Assembly: GCA_003216535.1 (NCBI GenBank)
Contig: QCIS01000001.1
Location: forward strand, 62,001 to 126,000
Reading direction: 5' to 3'
From: Prochlorococcus sp. AG-402-N08
GTDB taxonomy: Bacteria; Cyanobacteriota; Cyanobacteriia; PCC-6307; Cyanobiaceae
Length of the DNA stretch: 64,000 bases
This document shows positions 36,762-47,889 of this stretch, in pieces. Both the position numbers and the translations under genes were made by a program. Position 1 is the first letter of the stretch. Each line of letters begins with the position of its first letter. The notes beneath the pieces are model-generated. The model was not told the origin of the DNA. It saw nothing but the letters and a program-made list of their open reading frames with translations, and ran no database searches.

Positions 36762-37997
36762 CTAATTAATAGTCTTTCGTGTACTAATCATACCTATGAA
36801 TCCTGTTGATTCTAATGAACATCTCAGTAACATACCTGCAATAAAAAAAGACGCGATTAATGAATTGCCACCATAACTAATGAAGGGTAGTGGTAAGCCT
36901 GTAGTAGGCATTGAACCAGTCGCTACAGCAATATGCATTATTGATTGACCGGTCAACAAAATACCACATCCGATAGCAACTAATTTTGCATAGTTGTTCC
37001 TGCACTTAAGACTAATTCTTAGGCTTATATAAGAGAATACTGCCAAAAATCCTAAAAATAAAGTACACCCCAACAAACCAAATTCTTCTGCAAAAATGGC
37101 AAAAATAAAGTCTGTATACATGAAGGGTAGATACTGTAATTTTTGTACAGATAGGCCAAAACCTTGGCCAAAAAGACCACCCGAACCTATAGCTAATAAA
37201 CTCTGAACCAATTGAAATCCACTTTCCTGTTGATCTTTCCACGGATTAATAAATGAAGTAACTCTAAGTTTTTGATATTCGTTATTAAGGATACTAATAC
37301 ATCCAGTAATGAATCCTAATGAAGCAAATGAGCAAAGAGAACTAAGTTTTACGCCTCCACATAAACCCATTACCCAAAAAAGAATTCCAGTTAATGATGC
37401 AGTACTTAAATTAGGCTGTTTGAGTATTAATAAAATTAAAAAACCAAAGGAGAAAATTGAAATTAATTTTTTATCATTCTTTATCAGATTCCAATGAGCA
37501 AAAAGGTTAGAAGCTTCAAGAATTAGAAAAGGTTTTATTAATTCAGATGGTTGAAGACGTAAATTCCCTAGTACTAGCCATCTTGAAGAGCCATTCACTG
37601 TAATTCCAGTAATATTGGTTAGAAAAATCAAAAAAAATAAAATATAAAAAATAATTCTTGAAAACTTTAAAAGATTTCTAATTTTCGTATTAAGAACAAA
37701 ATAAAATAGACCAATGCCTGGAATTGTCCAAATAATTTGTTTTTTTAAGAAATAAGCCCAATTTCCCATTTCTCTACTAGCCACCCACCAACTTGAAGAT
37801 CCTAGAATGCATATTCCTAATATTGACCAAATTCCAATTAGCAATATCAGAATTTTTGCCTCATAAGGCCATATTGTCCAAGGCAAGGGAAATATAAAAT
37901 CTATTAAATTTCTTTTATTCTTTTTGTTATCAAAACTAAGGATTTTTTTTCTTTTAGAAATTCTTTTATATTTTATTTTTTCTTGACTTATCTCCAA
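36762..37997 (-). CDS. ftsW: Peptidoglycan polymerase/cell-division protein FtsW (SEDS family)
   Basis: 411-residue polytopic membrane protein with about ten helices. SEDS motifs: NGSSRWLVLGNLRLQPSELI near 130-150, the catalytic-region Asp stretch YTDFIFAIFAEEFGLLG near 285-300, and TGLPLPFISYGGNS near 360-373. With the divisome transpeptidase it makes septal peptidoglycan. RodA is the alternative; FtsW is preferred from overall pattern, but the two are hard to separate by eye. It is upstream of ccdA on the same strand. Confidence 0.87.
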   Translation of the reverse strand: MEISQEKIKYKRISKRKKILSFDNKKNKRNLIDFIFPLPWTIWPYEAKILILLIGIWSILGICILGSSSWWVASREMGNWAYFLKKQIIWTIPGIGLFYFVLNTKIRNLLKFSRIIFYILFFLIFLTNITGITVNGSSRWLVLGNLRLQPSELIKPFLILEASNLFAHWNLIKNDKKLISIFSFGFLILLILKQPNLSTASLTGILFWVMGLCGGVKLSSLCSFASLGFITGCISILNNEYQKLRVTSFINPWKDQQESGFQLVQSLLAIGSGGLFGQGFGLSVQKLQYLPFMYTDFIFAIFAEEFGLLGCTLFLGFLAVFSYISLRISLKCRNNYAKLVAIGCGILLTGQSIMHIAVATGSMPTTGLPLPFISYGGNSLIASFFIAGMLLRCSLESTGFIGMISTRKTIN

Positions 37998-38263
37998 TTT
38001 TTTAAATGTATATTTACTATTGAGACGTTTAATTGATATTTTGCCAAGTCTTTTATCAACGTTTTAAAGTGTAAATTAATTAAAAAGATTACTTTTCATA
38101 AAATTTATTCTCTAAGAATAAATTAAAAAATGGTCTATAAATTAATCGTAAATCTTAAGAATTAATTTTTTATAAAAAAAAACTAGCTAAAAGGTACCTC
38201 TCCGTGATAGATTCCCTGAGTTTATATACTTACTTCAAACCATTCAGAGGGGGTTTCTAAACT
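37998..38263. other. Divergent ftsW / atp operon promoter region with inverted repeat
   Basis: This 266-bp AT-rich gap must hold the promoters of ftsW (minus) and the ATP synthase operon (plus). A 9-bp perfect inverted repeat AATTTATTC / GAATAAATT with a 5-base spacer occupies 38102-38124. No gene is visible. The last 80 bases are less AT-rich (around the GGTACCTCTCCGTG stretch) and may be a structured leader of the atp mRNA. Confidence 0.4.
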
Positions 38264-38740
38264 ATGTTCACATCAGTGGACTCAAATAGAAAAAAACTTG
38301 AGCATCCTTCAAATGAGAATGTTCAATTTCCTCAATCTCTTGATAATTCGATCATCAAAAAAAGTAAATATGGCATTGCCAATCAAATAGATAATTTGCT
38401 TTCTCAAAATGATGAATACACAAAATTGCAACTAACAATTTTTGGAATTACTTTTATTGTTTCTATTTTATTATCATCAATAACTGGAATTTTTCTCGGA
38501 TTTACTTTTGGTTTTAGTATTTTTATAGGTGCAATTGCCGGTATTTTTTACTTACGTTTGCTTGCTAAAAGTGTAGGAAAACTTGGTAAAGAATCATCAG
38601 GTGTATCAAAATTGCAACTATTAGTTCCAGTTTGTCTCTTTATTTTTGCGAGCAAGCTAGGATCTTTAGATATTTTTCCTGCAATGATAGGTTTTTTTAT
38701 TTATAAACCATCACTCATTTTTTATTTCTCACGTTCTTAA
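38264..38740 (+). CDS. atp1: ATP synthase accessory protein Atp1/AtpI
   Basis: 158-residue protein with a hydrophilic N-terminal 55 residues and about four hydrophobic segments (first ITFIVSILLSSITGIFLGFT), the pattern of cyanobacterial Atp1, the first gene of the atp operon. AtpI relatives are thought to help c-ring assembly or Mg2+ handling. It is poorly conserved, so the assignment depends on topology and on the place 22 bp before atpB. Confidence 0.87.
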   Translation: MFTSVDSNRKKLEHPSNENVQFPQSLDNSIIKKSKYGIANQIDNLLSQNDEYTKLQLTIFGITFIVSILLSSITGIFLGFTFGFSIFIGAIAGIFYLRLLAKSVGKLGKESSGVSKLQLLVPVCLFIFASKLGSLDIFPAMIGFFIYKPSLIFYFSRS

Positions 38741-38761
38741 GTAAATTTTTACTCAAATCAA

Positions 38762-39487
38762 ATGTTCTTTAATTCCTTGCTAACAAATTTTGCAGCATTA
38801 GAAGTTGGTCAACATCTTTATTGGCAAATTGGAAATATCAGACTTCACGGGCAGGTATTTTTGACATCTTGGATTTTATTAGGTGCTTTATTAGTTTTTG
38901 TCTCTTTGGGAACTAAAAAAATGGGCAATGATCCTAAAGGCCTGCAAAACTTGCTTGAGTTTCTATGGGATTACATAAGAGATCTTGCAAGGACTCAAAT
39001 AGGTGAAAAAGTTTATAGAGATTGGATGCCATTTATAGGTACTTTATTTTTATTCGTATTTGTAAGTAATTGGGGCGGAGCTTTAATTCCTTGGAGATTG
39101 ATTAAGTTACCTAGTGGAGAGTTGGGAGCACCTACTGCAGATATCAATACAACAATAGCCTTGGCCTTATTGGTTTCACTTTCTTATTTCTATGCCGGTT
39201 TAAGCAATAAAGGTTGGAGATATTTTGAATACTATGTTCACCCAACTCCAATTATGCTTCCTTTTAAAATTCTAGAGGACTTTACTAAACCTTTATCACT
39301 ATCTTTTAGGCTATTTGGAAATATTTTGGCTGACGAACTAGTTGTTGGTGTTTTAGTCTTTTTAGTTCCACTAATTCTACCAATACCTGTAATGTTTCTA
39401 GGATTGTTTACTAGTGCAATTCAGGCATTGATTTTCGCGACTCTAGCTGCCTATTACATTGGAGAAGCTGTTGAAGAACATCATTAG
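38762..39487 (+). CDS. atpB: ATP synthase F0 subunit a
   Basis: 241-residue proton-channel subunit of the thylakoid ATP synthase (atpI in plastid naming). The N-terminal [20 protein letters not shown] is characteristic, and the essential Arg is in [12 protein letters not shown] near 180-191. The C-terminal [18 protein letters not shown] closes the channel helices. It is separated from atpE by an unusually long structured gap of 164 bp. Confidence 0.97.
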   Translation: MFFNSLLTNFAALEVGQHLYWQIGNIRLHGQVFLTSWILLGALLVFVSLGTKKMGNDPKGLQNLLEFLWDYIRDLARTQIGEKVYRDWMPFIGTLFLFVFVSNWGGALIPWRLIKLPSGELGAPTADINTTIALALLVSLSYFYAGLSNKGWRYFEYYVHPTPIMLPFKILEDFTKPLSLSFRLFGNILADELVVGVLVFLVPLILPIPVMFLGLFTSAIQALIFATLAAYYIGEAVEEHH

Positions 39488-39506
39488 CTGTCTTCTAATA
39501 CATTCA

Positions 39507-39529
39507 GACGCTTTTACAAAGTGTCTGTA
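39507..39529 (+). promoter_or_regulatory. Hairpin 1 in atpB-atpE spacer
   Basis: CAGACGCTTT (39507-39516) pairs with AAAGTGTCTG (39520-39529) through 10 bp including one G-U, with loop TAC. It starts 20 bases after the atpB stop. There is no T-tract, so it is not a simple terminator. Likely an mRNA processing, stability or attenuation element. Confidence 0.5.
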
Positions 39530-39554
39530 ATCTGCCAAAATATCTAATCGCGTA

Positions 39555-39573
39555 GGTCTGAAAATATCAGACC
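39555..39573 (+). promoter_or_regulatory. Hairpin 2 in atpB-atpE spacer
   Basis: GGTCTGA (39555-39561) pairs perfectly with TCAGACC (39567-39573) around loop AAATA, about 80 bases before the atpE start. With hairpin 1 it could protect the 5' end of a processed or separately started atpE mRNA. Confidence 0.5.
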
Positions 39574-39648
39574 CATTCTTAAATTAAAGGATGTCCAAGC
39601 GTGTATGACAAAAAAGATTTATCACAAGTATTAAGCTCTTTATTTTAA

Positions 39649-39897
<249 letters not shown>

Positions 39898-39965
39898 AAG
39901 TTAATATTGCTTCTATTTCTTATTAGCAATATTTAAATTTAATTTTTTAACTTCAACTGAATCAT

Positions 39966-40427
39966 ATGTTGGCCTTTAATTTTTTTGGTGCTACAGAAGG
40001 TGGATTATTTGATATAAATGCCACTTTGCCTCTAATGGCGATCCAAGTAGTTGCTCTTACTTACATATTAAATTCTCTCTTTTTTAAACCTGTTGGCAAT
40101 GTTGTTGAAAAAAGAGAAAAGTTCGTAAGTAATAATATTATTGAGGCCAAAAATAAACTTTCAGAGGTAAAAAAATTAGAAGCTGATTTATTAACTCAGC
40201 TTCAAAGTGCTCGTACAGAAGCCCAAAAAATTGTGAGCGAAGCTGAGAATGAGTCTGACAAGCTTTATAAAGAAGCACTAGATCTTGCTAACAATGAAGC
40301 AAATGCTTCAAAAGAAAAAGCAAGGCTAGAAATTGAAAGTCAGACGTCTGCTGCTCGTGATCAACTTTCAAAACAGGCTGATGATTTAAGCGAACTTATT
40401 GTTAGCAGATTGATTCTAGAAAAATGA
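39966..40427 (+). CDS. atpF2: ATP synthase F0 subunit b'
   Basis: 153-residue peripheral-stalk subunit found in photosynthetic bacteria in addition to b (called atpG in many cyanobacterial annotations). One N-terminal membrane helix ([20 protein letters not shown]) is followed by a long Glu/Lys/Ala coiled coil. It overlaps atpF by 4 bp (ATGA). Confidence 0.95.
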   Translation: MLAFNFFGATEGGLFDINATLPLMAIQVVALTYILNSLFFKPVGNVVEKREKFVSNNIIEAKNKLSEVKKLEADLLTQLQSARTEAQKIVSEAENESDKLYKEALDLANNEANASKEKARLEIESQTSAARDQLSKQADDLSELIVSRLILEK

Positions 40428-40936
40428 ATTTAACTCTTTTGGCTACAGAAGGTTTTGGATTAAATTTCAATTTATTCGAAACTAACATCATAAATTGGGC
40501 TGTAGTTGTTTTCGGTCTTTATAAATTTTTGCCTGGTTTCCTAGGTAAAATGCTTCAAAAAAGGAGAGAAGGAATCCTTCTTGAATTGAAAGATGCTGAA
40601 GATCGACTCCTCAATGCAACACAATCTTTAGAGAAGGCAAAGAAAGACTTATCTTTAGCAGAAGAGAAAGCTTCTCAAATAAAAGCAGATTCTCTCAAAA
40701 GATCTGAATCAATCAGAATGGAAAGTGAGAAAAAAGCAATCGAAGAGATGGCACGAATTAAACAAAGTGCAATTTCTGATGAGAGCTCTGAAGCATCCAG
40801 AGCAATTTCTCAACTTCGAAAAGAAGCTGTTGAACTAGCAATTAAGAAAGCTTTAGATTCTCTCCCAAATAGACTTGATAAAACAACACAAGAAAATTTG
40901 GTCACTCAATCGATTATTAATATTGAGGTGAACTAA
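40424..40936 (+). CDS. atpF: ATP synthase F0 subunit b
   Basis: 170-residue peripheral-stalk subunit: N-terminal membrane segment ([20 protein letters not shown], about 21-40), then charged coiled coil to the end. It pairs with b' to form the stator. Overlaps b' by 4 bp and shares a base with the atpH start, so translation is coupled. Confidence 0.95.
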   Translation: MNLTLLATEGFGLNFNLFETNIINWAVVVFGLYKFLPGFLGKMLQKRREGILLELKDAEDRLLNATQSLEKAKKDLSLAEEKASQIKADSLKRSESIRMESEKKAIEEMARIKQSAISDESSEASRAISQLRKEAVELAIKKALDSLPNRLDKTTQENLVTQSIINIEVN

Positions 40937-41478
40937 TGCCACTTTTAAATTCAGTTACAACACCATATGCAGAGGCATTACTTCAAGTTGTTAATGAAAA
41001 TTCGCAAATTGAAGAGATAGTTTCTGAGGTTAAACAACTTCTCGAATTATTAAATGATTCACCTGAATTGGAGAAGGCACTATCCTCTCCTGTTTTAGAG
41101 ACAGATGCTAAGAAGAAAATAATTATTGAAATTTTTTCAAATAAGGTAAATTCTTCTTTACTGAATTTCTTAAAATTATTGGCCGATAGGCAAAGAATTG
41201 GAATTCTTAATTCTATTCTTGAAAGGTTTTTAGAGATTTATCGAGAAAATAGTAATATTGCTTTGGCAACTGTTACTTCTGCAGTCGAGCTTACTGATGA
41301 ACAGAAAGGTTTAATTACCCAAAAGATCATCAATATAGCAGGTACTGAAAAATTAGAACTTGTAACTAAAATTGACCCATCTCTTATTGGTGGTTTCGTC
41401 GCCAGTGTAGGATCAAAAGTAATTGATGCTTCCCTTGCCTCACAAATTAGAAAACTTGGTTTGTCACTTTCCAAGTAA
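40936..41478 (+). CDS. atpH: ATP synthase F1 subunit delta
   Basis: 180-residue stator subunit linking b/b' to alpha (atpD in plastid-style naming). The N-terminal VTTPYAEALLQVV and the C-terminal DPSLIGGFVASVGSKVIDAS are delta/OSCP signatures. It starts one base into the atpF stop and ends 30 bp before atpA. Confidence 0.96.
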   Translation: MPLLNSVTTPYAEALLQVVNENSQIEEIVSEVKQLLELLNDSPELEKALSSPVLETDAKKKIIIEIFSNKVNSSLLNFLKLLADRQRIGILNSILERFLEIYRENSNIALATVTSAVELTDEQKGLITQKIINIAGTEKLELVTKIDPSLIGGFVASVGSKVIDASLASQIRKLGLSLSK

Positions 41479-41496
41479 CTTTTAAATCAACCTTAA

Positions 41497-43026
<1,530 letters not shown>

Positions 43027-43045
43027 ATTTATTTAAGGAAATATC

Positions 43046-43996
43046 ATGGCAAATCTTAAAGAAATTAGAGATCGAATAGTTTCTGTTAAAAATACACGAA
43101 AAATAACAGAAGCTATGAGATTAGTTGCAGCTGCAAAAGTTAGGAGGGCACAAGATCAAGTTCTTAAGAGTAGGCCTTTTGCAGATAAACTTGCTCGGGT
43201 TTTAGAAAATATTCAATCTAGAGTTCAGTTTGAAGCTGTAGATTCTCCTCTTCTATCAAAAAGAGATGTAAAAACAATTTCTTTGGTATGCATAACTGCT
43301 GATAGAGGATTATGTGGAGGATACAATACCAACATAATCAAGAAGGTAGAAATTAGGTATGCAGAGTTGATTAAACAAGGTTATGAACCAAATTTGATCT
43401 TAGTTGGTAAAAAGGCAATAGGTTATTTTCAAAATAGGAAGGATAGATATGTAATTAAAAGTACATTTAAAGAGCTGGAACAAGTACCAACTGCAACAGA
43501 TTCTGAGGGGATAACTAGTGAAGTCTTAGCTGAATTTCTTTCAGAAAATTCTGATAGGGTTGAAATTATTTACACGAAATTCATCACTTTAGTTAGCTGC
43601 GCCCCTGTCGTTCAAACACTATTACCACTTGATCCTCAAGGTATTGCCGAGGAAAACGATGAAATTTTTAGGTTGACTACAAAAGATAGTAAATTACTTG
43701 TTGAAAAATCAAATATCGAAAAAAGTGATTCAGAGAAGTTGCCATCAGATATTGTTTTTGAACAAAGTCCTGATCAACTATTAGATTCGTTGTTGCCATT
43801 ATATTTACAGAATCAGGTACTAAGAGCTCTTCAAGAGTCGGCAGCTTCAGAACTAGCTTGCAGGATGACTGCTATGAATAATGCGAGTGATAATGCTAAA
43901 GAATTAGCGAGTACTTTGAATCTAACCTATAACAAAGCCAGACAAGCAGCTATTACTCAAGAAATATTAGAAGTTGTAGGAGGTTCAGCAGTTTAG
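43046..43996 (+). CDS. atpG: ATP synthase F1 subunit gamma
   Basis: 316-residue central rotor shaft (atpC in plastid-style naming). The N-terminal MANLKEIRDRIVSVKNTRKITEAM and the C-terminal MTAMNNASDNAKELAS segments are family signatures. The length exceeds the E. coli subunit (about 287) because of the cyanobacterial insertion around residues 195-240; that segment has no regulatory Cys pair like that of plant gamma. Last atp gene in this operon; a ferredoxin follows 16 bp later. Confidence 0.97.
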   Translation: MANLKEIRDRIVSVKNTRKITEAMRLVAAAKVRRAQDQVLKSRPFADKLARVLENIQSRVQFEAVDSPLLSKRDVKTISLVCITADRGLCGGYNTNIIKKVEIRYAELIKQGYEPNLILVGKKAIGYFQNRKDRYVIKSTFKELEQVPTATDSEGITSEVLAEFLSENSDRVEIIYTKFITLVSCAPVVQTLLPLDPQGIAEENDEIFRLTTKDSKLLVEKSNIEKSDSEKLPSDIVFEQSPDQLLDSLLPLYLQNQVLRALQESAASELACRMTAMNNASDNAKELASTLNLTYNKARQAAITQEILEVVGGSAV

Positions 43997-44012
43997 CAAT
44001 AAGATTTAGGAT

Positions 44013-44339
44013 ATGCCTGAATACAATATCAAAGTTCAATTTGAGCAAAAGACTTTTAGTTTTTTATGTTCTGAAGATCAAGATATTATTTCAGCGGCAA
44101 AAATGAATGGAATAGATTTACCAAGTAGTTGTTGTTCAGGAGTTTGTACAGATTGTGCATCTATAATTTTGGAAGGATCTGTAGATCAAGAAGATGCTAT
44201 GGGATTAAATGATGATTTGAGGGAAAAGGGCTTTGCACTTTTGTGTGTGGCATATCCCAAATCAGATTTGAATATTGTTATTGGTAAAGAAGTCGAAGAT
44301 GATTTATATAATGATCAATTTGGTAAATATCAAAAATGA
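44013..44339 (+). CDS. Plant-type 2Fe-2S ferredoxin (divergent)
   Basis: 108 residues, with cluster ligands predicted as C40, C45 and C48 in SSCCSGVCTDCAS and C78 in LLCVAY, the C-x4-C-x2-C...C arrangement. An extra Cys (C41) is adjacent to the first ligand. The loop differs from photosynthetic PetF (usually CRAGACSTC), so a dedicated partner is more likely than bulk photosystem I electron transfer. It is 16 bp behind the ATP synthase gamma gene and overlaps the following 63-aa gene by 4 bp. Confidence 0.9.
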   Translation: MPEYNIKVQFEQKTFSFLCSEDQDIISAAKMNGIDLPSSCCSGVCTDCASIILEGSVDQEDAMGLNDDLREKGFALLCVAYPKSDLNIVIGKEVEDDLYNDQFGKYQK

Positions 44340-44527
44340 AATTAAGTTCAGTTGATTATTATTTAGATTGGCCAGTTTCAATAAAATTAAAAAATTTAAG
44401 GGAATTTATCATTGCAAATTTAGAAAAAAAAGGTGATTTAATTCGATGGTCAATTGTTGATATTCAAAATTCTGTTGACTCTTTTGGAACAAAAAAACTT
44501 AAAATTAAAGTTGTCTTAGCTAATTAA
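44336..44527 (+). CDS. Conserved hypothetical 63-aa protein coupled to ferredoxin
   Basis: 63-residue ORF overlapping the ferredoxin stop as ATGA. It reads as an amphipathic mix: YYLDWPVSIKLKNLREFII, LEKKGDLIRWSIVDIQ, then a Lys-rich strand KKLKIKVVLAN. No Cys and no membrane segment. The compact beta-alpha-beta look and coupling to the ferredoxin suggest a small cytosolic partner, but I do not recognise the family. Confidence 0.72.
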   Translation: MKLSSVDYYLDWPVSIKLKNLREFIIANLEKKGDLIRWSIVDIQNSVDSFGTKKLKIKVVLAN

Positions 44528-44554
44528 AAAATATAAATTGAAATATTTTTAATA

Positions 44555-45613
44555 ATGGAAAATTCTCCCACAATATTTATTGTTCCAACTGGTATCGGTT
44601 GTGAAGTAGGAGGTTTTGCTGGGGATGCACTTCCTACCGCAAAATTATTAGCATCGGCAAGTGGATGTTTAATCACTCATCCAAATGTTATGAATGGCGG
44701 TACTCTTTCTGAAAAAGATAAAAATATTTTTTATGTTGAGGGTTATAGTTTAGACCGACTTGCTAAAGGTGAAATCGCTTTAAAAAGGGTAAAGCAACAG
44801 AAAATTGGGATAATTTTTGATTCAGCGATTGAAAAAGAAATATTAGTAAGACATTTACAAGTTGCTGATGCATGTGTTTCTACTTTAGGGATTAATATTC
44901 ATTCTTATGTGATTACAAAAAAGCCATTAAACATAGTTATTGATTCTGATTCTTCAAAAATCAGTGGTGGCATAATTGAAAATCCGCATACTCTAATTGA
45001 TGCTGGAAAATGTTTAATAGAAAAAGGAGTTACGGCAATAGCAATTGTGGCAAAATTTCCAGATGATTCAGATTCTTTAGAAACAAATATCTATCGAGAG
45101 GGGAAAGGTGTTGATCCTATTGCTGGAGTAGAAGCAGTTATAAGCCACTTAATAAGCAAATTCTTAAAAGTTCCCTGTGCGCACGCACCTGCTTTAAATC
45201 CAATTGAATTGAATGAAAATTTAGATCCTCGTGCAGCTGCAGAAGAAATAGGATACACCTTTTTACCATCAGTACTGATTGGGTTAAGCAATGCACCTGA
45301 CATTGTTGAATTGCCGTCTAAAAATGAATCAATCTCAATACACCCTGATCAGATTGAATCTATTGTTGTTCCTAATGGGGCACTAGGTGGAGAAGCAGTG
45401 CTAGCAGGGATTGAAAAAGGTTTAAATATTATCTCTGTAAAAAATCAAAATACATTAAAAGTGACAAATGAGTTTTATGATTATCCCAATCTTTTTGAAG
45501 TGGATAATTATTTAGAAGCTGCAGGCATAATTCTTGCTATCAAAAAAGGTATCAACGTTGATTCAGTTAAACGGCCTTTAAAAAAAATCCAACAGTGTTC
45601 TTATAGTGATTAA
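44555..45613 (+). CDS. DUF3326-domain protein
   Basis: 352-residue cytosolic protein filling the DUF3326 family, found mainly in cyanobacteria and some plastid-bearing lineages. Conserved stretches: FIVPTGIGCEVGGFAGDALP near 8-27, THPNVMNGG near 41-49, ENPHTLIDAG, CAHAPALNP near 207, and VVPNGALGGEAVLAGIEKG near 270-288. No known enzyme motif. It shares its stop with nadE on the other strand in TTAA at 45610-45613. Confidence 0.88.
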   Translation: MENSPTIFIVPTGIGCEVGGFAGDALPTAKLLASASGCLITHPNVMNGGTLSEKDKNIFYVEGYSLDRLAKGEIALKRVKQQKIGIIFDSAIEKEILVRHLQVADACVSTLGINIHSYVITKKPLNIVIDSDSSKISGGIIENPHTLIDAGKCLIEKGVTAIAIVAKFPDDSDSLETNIYREGKGVDPIAGVEAVISHLISKFLKVPCAHAPALNPIELNENLDPRAAAEEIGYTFLPSVLIGLSNAPDIVELPSKNESISIHPDQIESIVVPNGALGGEAVLAGIEKGLNIISVKNQNTLKVTNEFYDYPNLFEVDNYLEAAGIILAIKKGINVDSVKRPLKKIQQCSYSD

Positions 45614-47307
45614 TAAGATATTGCTATTGGAACTCTCCAGTCACTTCCTAATGATTGACTACTTAGTTTTAGGATTGGAGGAGCCTGCTTTCTTTTAAAT
45701 TCCGCTTTTTTTATGAGTGAGATAATTTTTAAAATTAAATCTTTTTTATAACCATCTTCTTCTAATTGTTGTAAATCTTTTTTCTCTTCAATAATTCCTA
45801 TAAGAATATTATCTAAAATAGAATAAGGAGGGAGAGAATCAGTATCTAATTGATCAGGACCCAATTCGGCACTTGGAGCTTTCGTACGTATATTTTCTCC
45901 AATTATATCTACATTAGTATCTAACATATATGATTTCCTATGATTGATTGAATCTTCGCTATCCAGCCAATTGCATAATTTAAAAACATTAGTTTTATAT
46001 AAATCCCCAATTACCGATAATCCCCCATTCATATCACCATAAAGTGTGCAATATCCTACAGCTAGCTCTGATTTATTTCCTGTTGAAAGTAATAAATGCT
46101 TTTCTTGATTTGCTAAAGCCATCAGAAGCGTTCCTCTGATTCTTGATTGAATATTTTGATTTGTTATTTCAGCCATCTCGAAAGATATGGTATTTATAAA
46201 AGATTCTTCAAAAGAGCTCATCAAATTTTCAATTGGGATGCTATTGAAATTTATTTTTAATCTTCTCGCTAAATCTTTCGCATCACTCTTTGAATGAGAT
46301 GAGCTCCACTTAGAGGGCATTGAGACGCAATAAATATTATTACTGCCAAGAGCAGCTGCCGCAATTGCTGAAACTAGTGCTGAATCAATGCCACCACTTA
46401 GTCCAATTAAAGCTGTTTTAAAACCGCATTTTTGAGCATAATCCCTAACACCAAGGACTAATGCATCAAAAATTGATGACATCTCAGACTTTTCAAATTT
46501 ATTTTTTTGAGGTTTTATTTGCTTAATGTCCCAACTGGAGAGGTCTTCTGAAAAAGATTTTAATTGCTTAATTTTAGATCCATTCTTATCAAGAATAAAA
46601 CTATTCCCATCAAAAATTAAATTATCATTTGCTCCAATCTGGTTTACATATATCAGCGGTACTTGAAGATATTGAGCAGCAAAACTGGAAACTTTGGATC
46701 TTAGCTCTAACTTTTTGAAGGTATATGGGGAGGCCGATAAGTTCACTAAGATATCAACTTTTTTTTTCTTTAAATCAAAAATAGGATTCTTTTTATGAAT
46801 TCCTCTACCTTCTATATTTTTGTTGACCCATAAATCCTCACATATAGTAAAGCCAAGTCGCCAAGTTTTATTATTAATTTCTTTTGTTAATACGGAAACT
46901 TTTTCTTCAGATCTAAAGTATCTTTTCTCATCAAATACTTCATAGGTGGGAAGAATAATTTTACGAGCAATTATTTTCCACTCACCGCGCTCAAGCAATG
47001 CAATAGAATTATAAAGATTTGGGAAAAAAGAATCATTTATTATCTCAGCTATCCCTACTGTGATACTCAAGTTTCCATATTTTTTATTAAGATCTAAGGC
47101 TAATTGGTCAAGAATTTGATATTGATTTTTGATTAAATTTTTTTTTAGAAGTAGGTCGTTTGCTGGATATCCCCATAGTGATAATTCTGGAGTAAGAACT
47201 AAATCAGCAGAAGTTGAGCTAGCTTTCGAAGCAGTATAAAGTATTTTTTTTGCATTACCCTCTAAATCACCAACAACTGGATTAATTTGAGCAAGTAAAA
47301 ACTTCAT
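45610..47307 (-). CDS. nadE: Glutamine-dependent NAD+ synthetase
   Basis: 565-residue two-domain enzyme. The N-terminal nitrilase-type glutaminase shows its triad in PELSLWGYP (Glu), the Lys of ARKIILPTYEVFDEKR and FTICEDLW (Cys). The C-terminal synthetase has the PP-loop LIGLSGGIDSALV near 300-312 and STGNKSELAVGYCTLYGD. Together they make NAD+ from deamido-NAD using glutamine. It overlaps nadD by 4 bp, so the last two NAD synthesis steps are translationally coupled. Confidence 0.96.
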   Translation of the reverse strand: MKFLLAQINPVVGDLEGNAKKILYTASKASSTSADLVLTPELSLWGYPANDLLLKKNLIKNQYQILDQLALDLNKKYGNLSITVGIAEIINDSFFPNLYNSIALLERGEWKIIARKIILPTYEVFDEKRYFRSEEKVSVLTKEINNKTWRLGFTICEDLWVNKNIEGRGIHKKNPIFDLKKKKVDILVNLSASPYTFKKLELRSKVSSFAAQYLQVPLIYVNQIGANDNLIFDGNSFILDKNGSKIKQLKSFSEDLSSWDIKQIKPQKNKFEKSEMSSIFDALVLGVRDYAQKCGFKTALIGLSGGIDSALVSAIAAAALGSNNIYCVSMPSKWSSSHSKSDAKDLARRLKINFNSIPIENLMSSFEESFINTISFEMAEITNQNIQSRIRGTLLMALANQEKHLLLSTGNKSELAVGYCTLYGDMNGGLSVIGDLYKTNVFKLCNWLDSEDSINHRKSYMLDTNVDIIGENIRTKAPSAELGPDQLDTDSLPPYSILDNILIGIIEEKKDLQQLEEDGYKKDLILKIISLIKKAEFKRKQAPPILKLSSQSLGSDWRVPIAISY

Positions 47308-47882
47308 TCAACTAATTTAGTAGATTTATATAAATTATTCTTTTTAACAATATCTATTAATGAAGTTGGTAAATTAGAATAATTAAAATTTGACCTGAGC
47401 TTAGAACTTGAAATGTTTGGGATTTTTATGGTTGAAATCTTAAATTTCACTTTATAAGTTTCTAACATTTTAAGAATATTTGATTCAACAGGATATCCCT
47501 CTCTTAAAATTATCAAAAAACTAACCTCATCAATAATTTTATCAAAATTTTTCCAGTAGAAAATATCTTTAATTAAATCGCTCCCAATTACAAAATCTAA
47601 ATTTTTTAATTCATAAATTCTTTTACATTTTTTAATTGACTCTGATGCCCATTGGCTGCTAACACTTTGATTAAATAAAATTTTAGGATTATCTAAATCT
47701 TTAATAAGAGTTTTTAATAAATGGCTACGAATTAAGATATCCTCTTTGTGATTTTTATTGGGGTTGTTACTAACATAACCAATTGTGAAAGAATATATTT
47801 TGGATAATTCTTCAAGTATTTTTTTATGTCCAATGGTAGGTGGATCTGCACTGGTACCAAATAATGCAATGCTTTTTCCCAT
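47304..47882 (-). CDS. nadD: Nicotinate-nucleotide adenylyltransferase
   Basis: 192-residue nucleotidyltransferase. The N-terminal FGTSADPPTIGHKKIL carries the (H/T)xGH motif and the C-terminal ISSSKLRSN is the ISSTxIR motif. It makes deamido-NAD for NadE, whose gene it overlaps. The fold is shared with other nucleotidyltransferases, but the neighbour makes NadD clear. Confidence 0.9.
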   Translation of the reverse strand: MGKSIALFGTSADPPTIGHKKILEELSKIYSFTIGYVSNNPNKNHKEDILIRSHLLKTLIKDLDNPKILFNQSVSSQWASESIKKCKRIYELKNLDFVIGSDLIKDIFYWKNFDKIIDEVSFLIILREGYPVESNILKMLETYKVKFKISTIKIPNISSSKLRSNFNYSNLPTSLIDIVKKNNLYKSTKLVE

Positions 47883-47889
47883 TTAAGTT

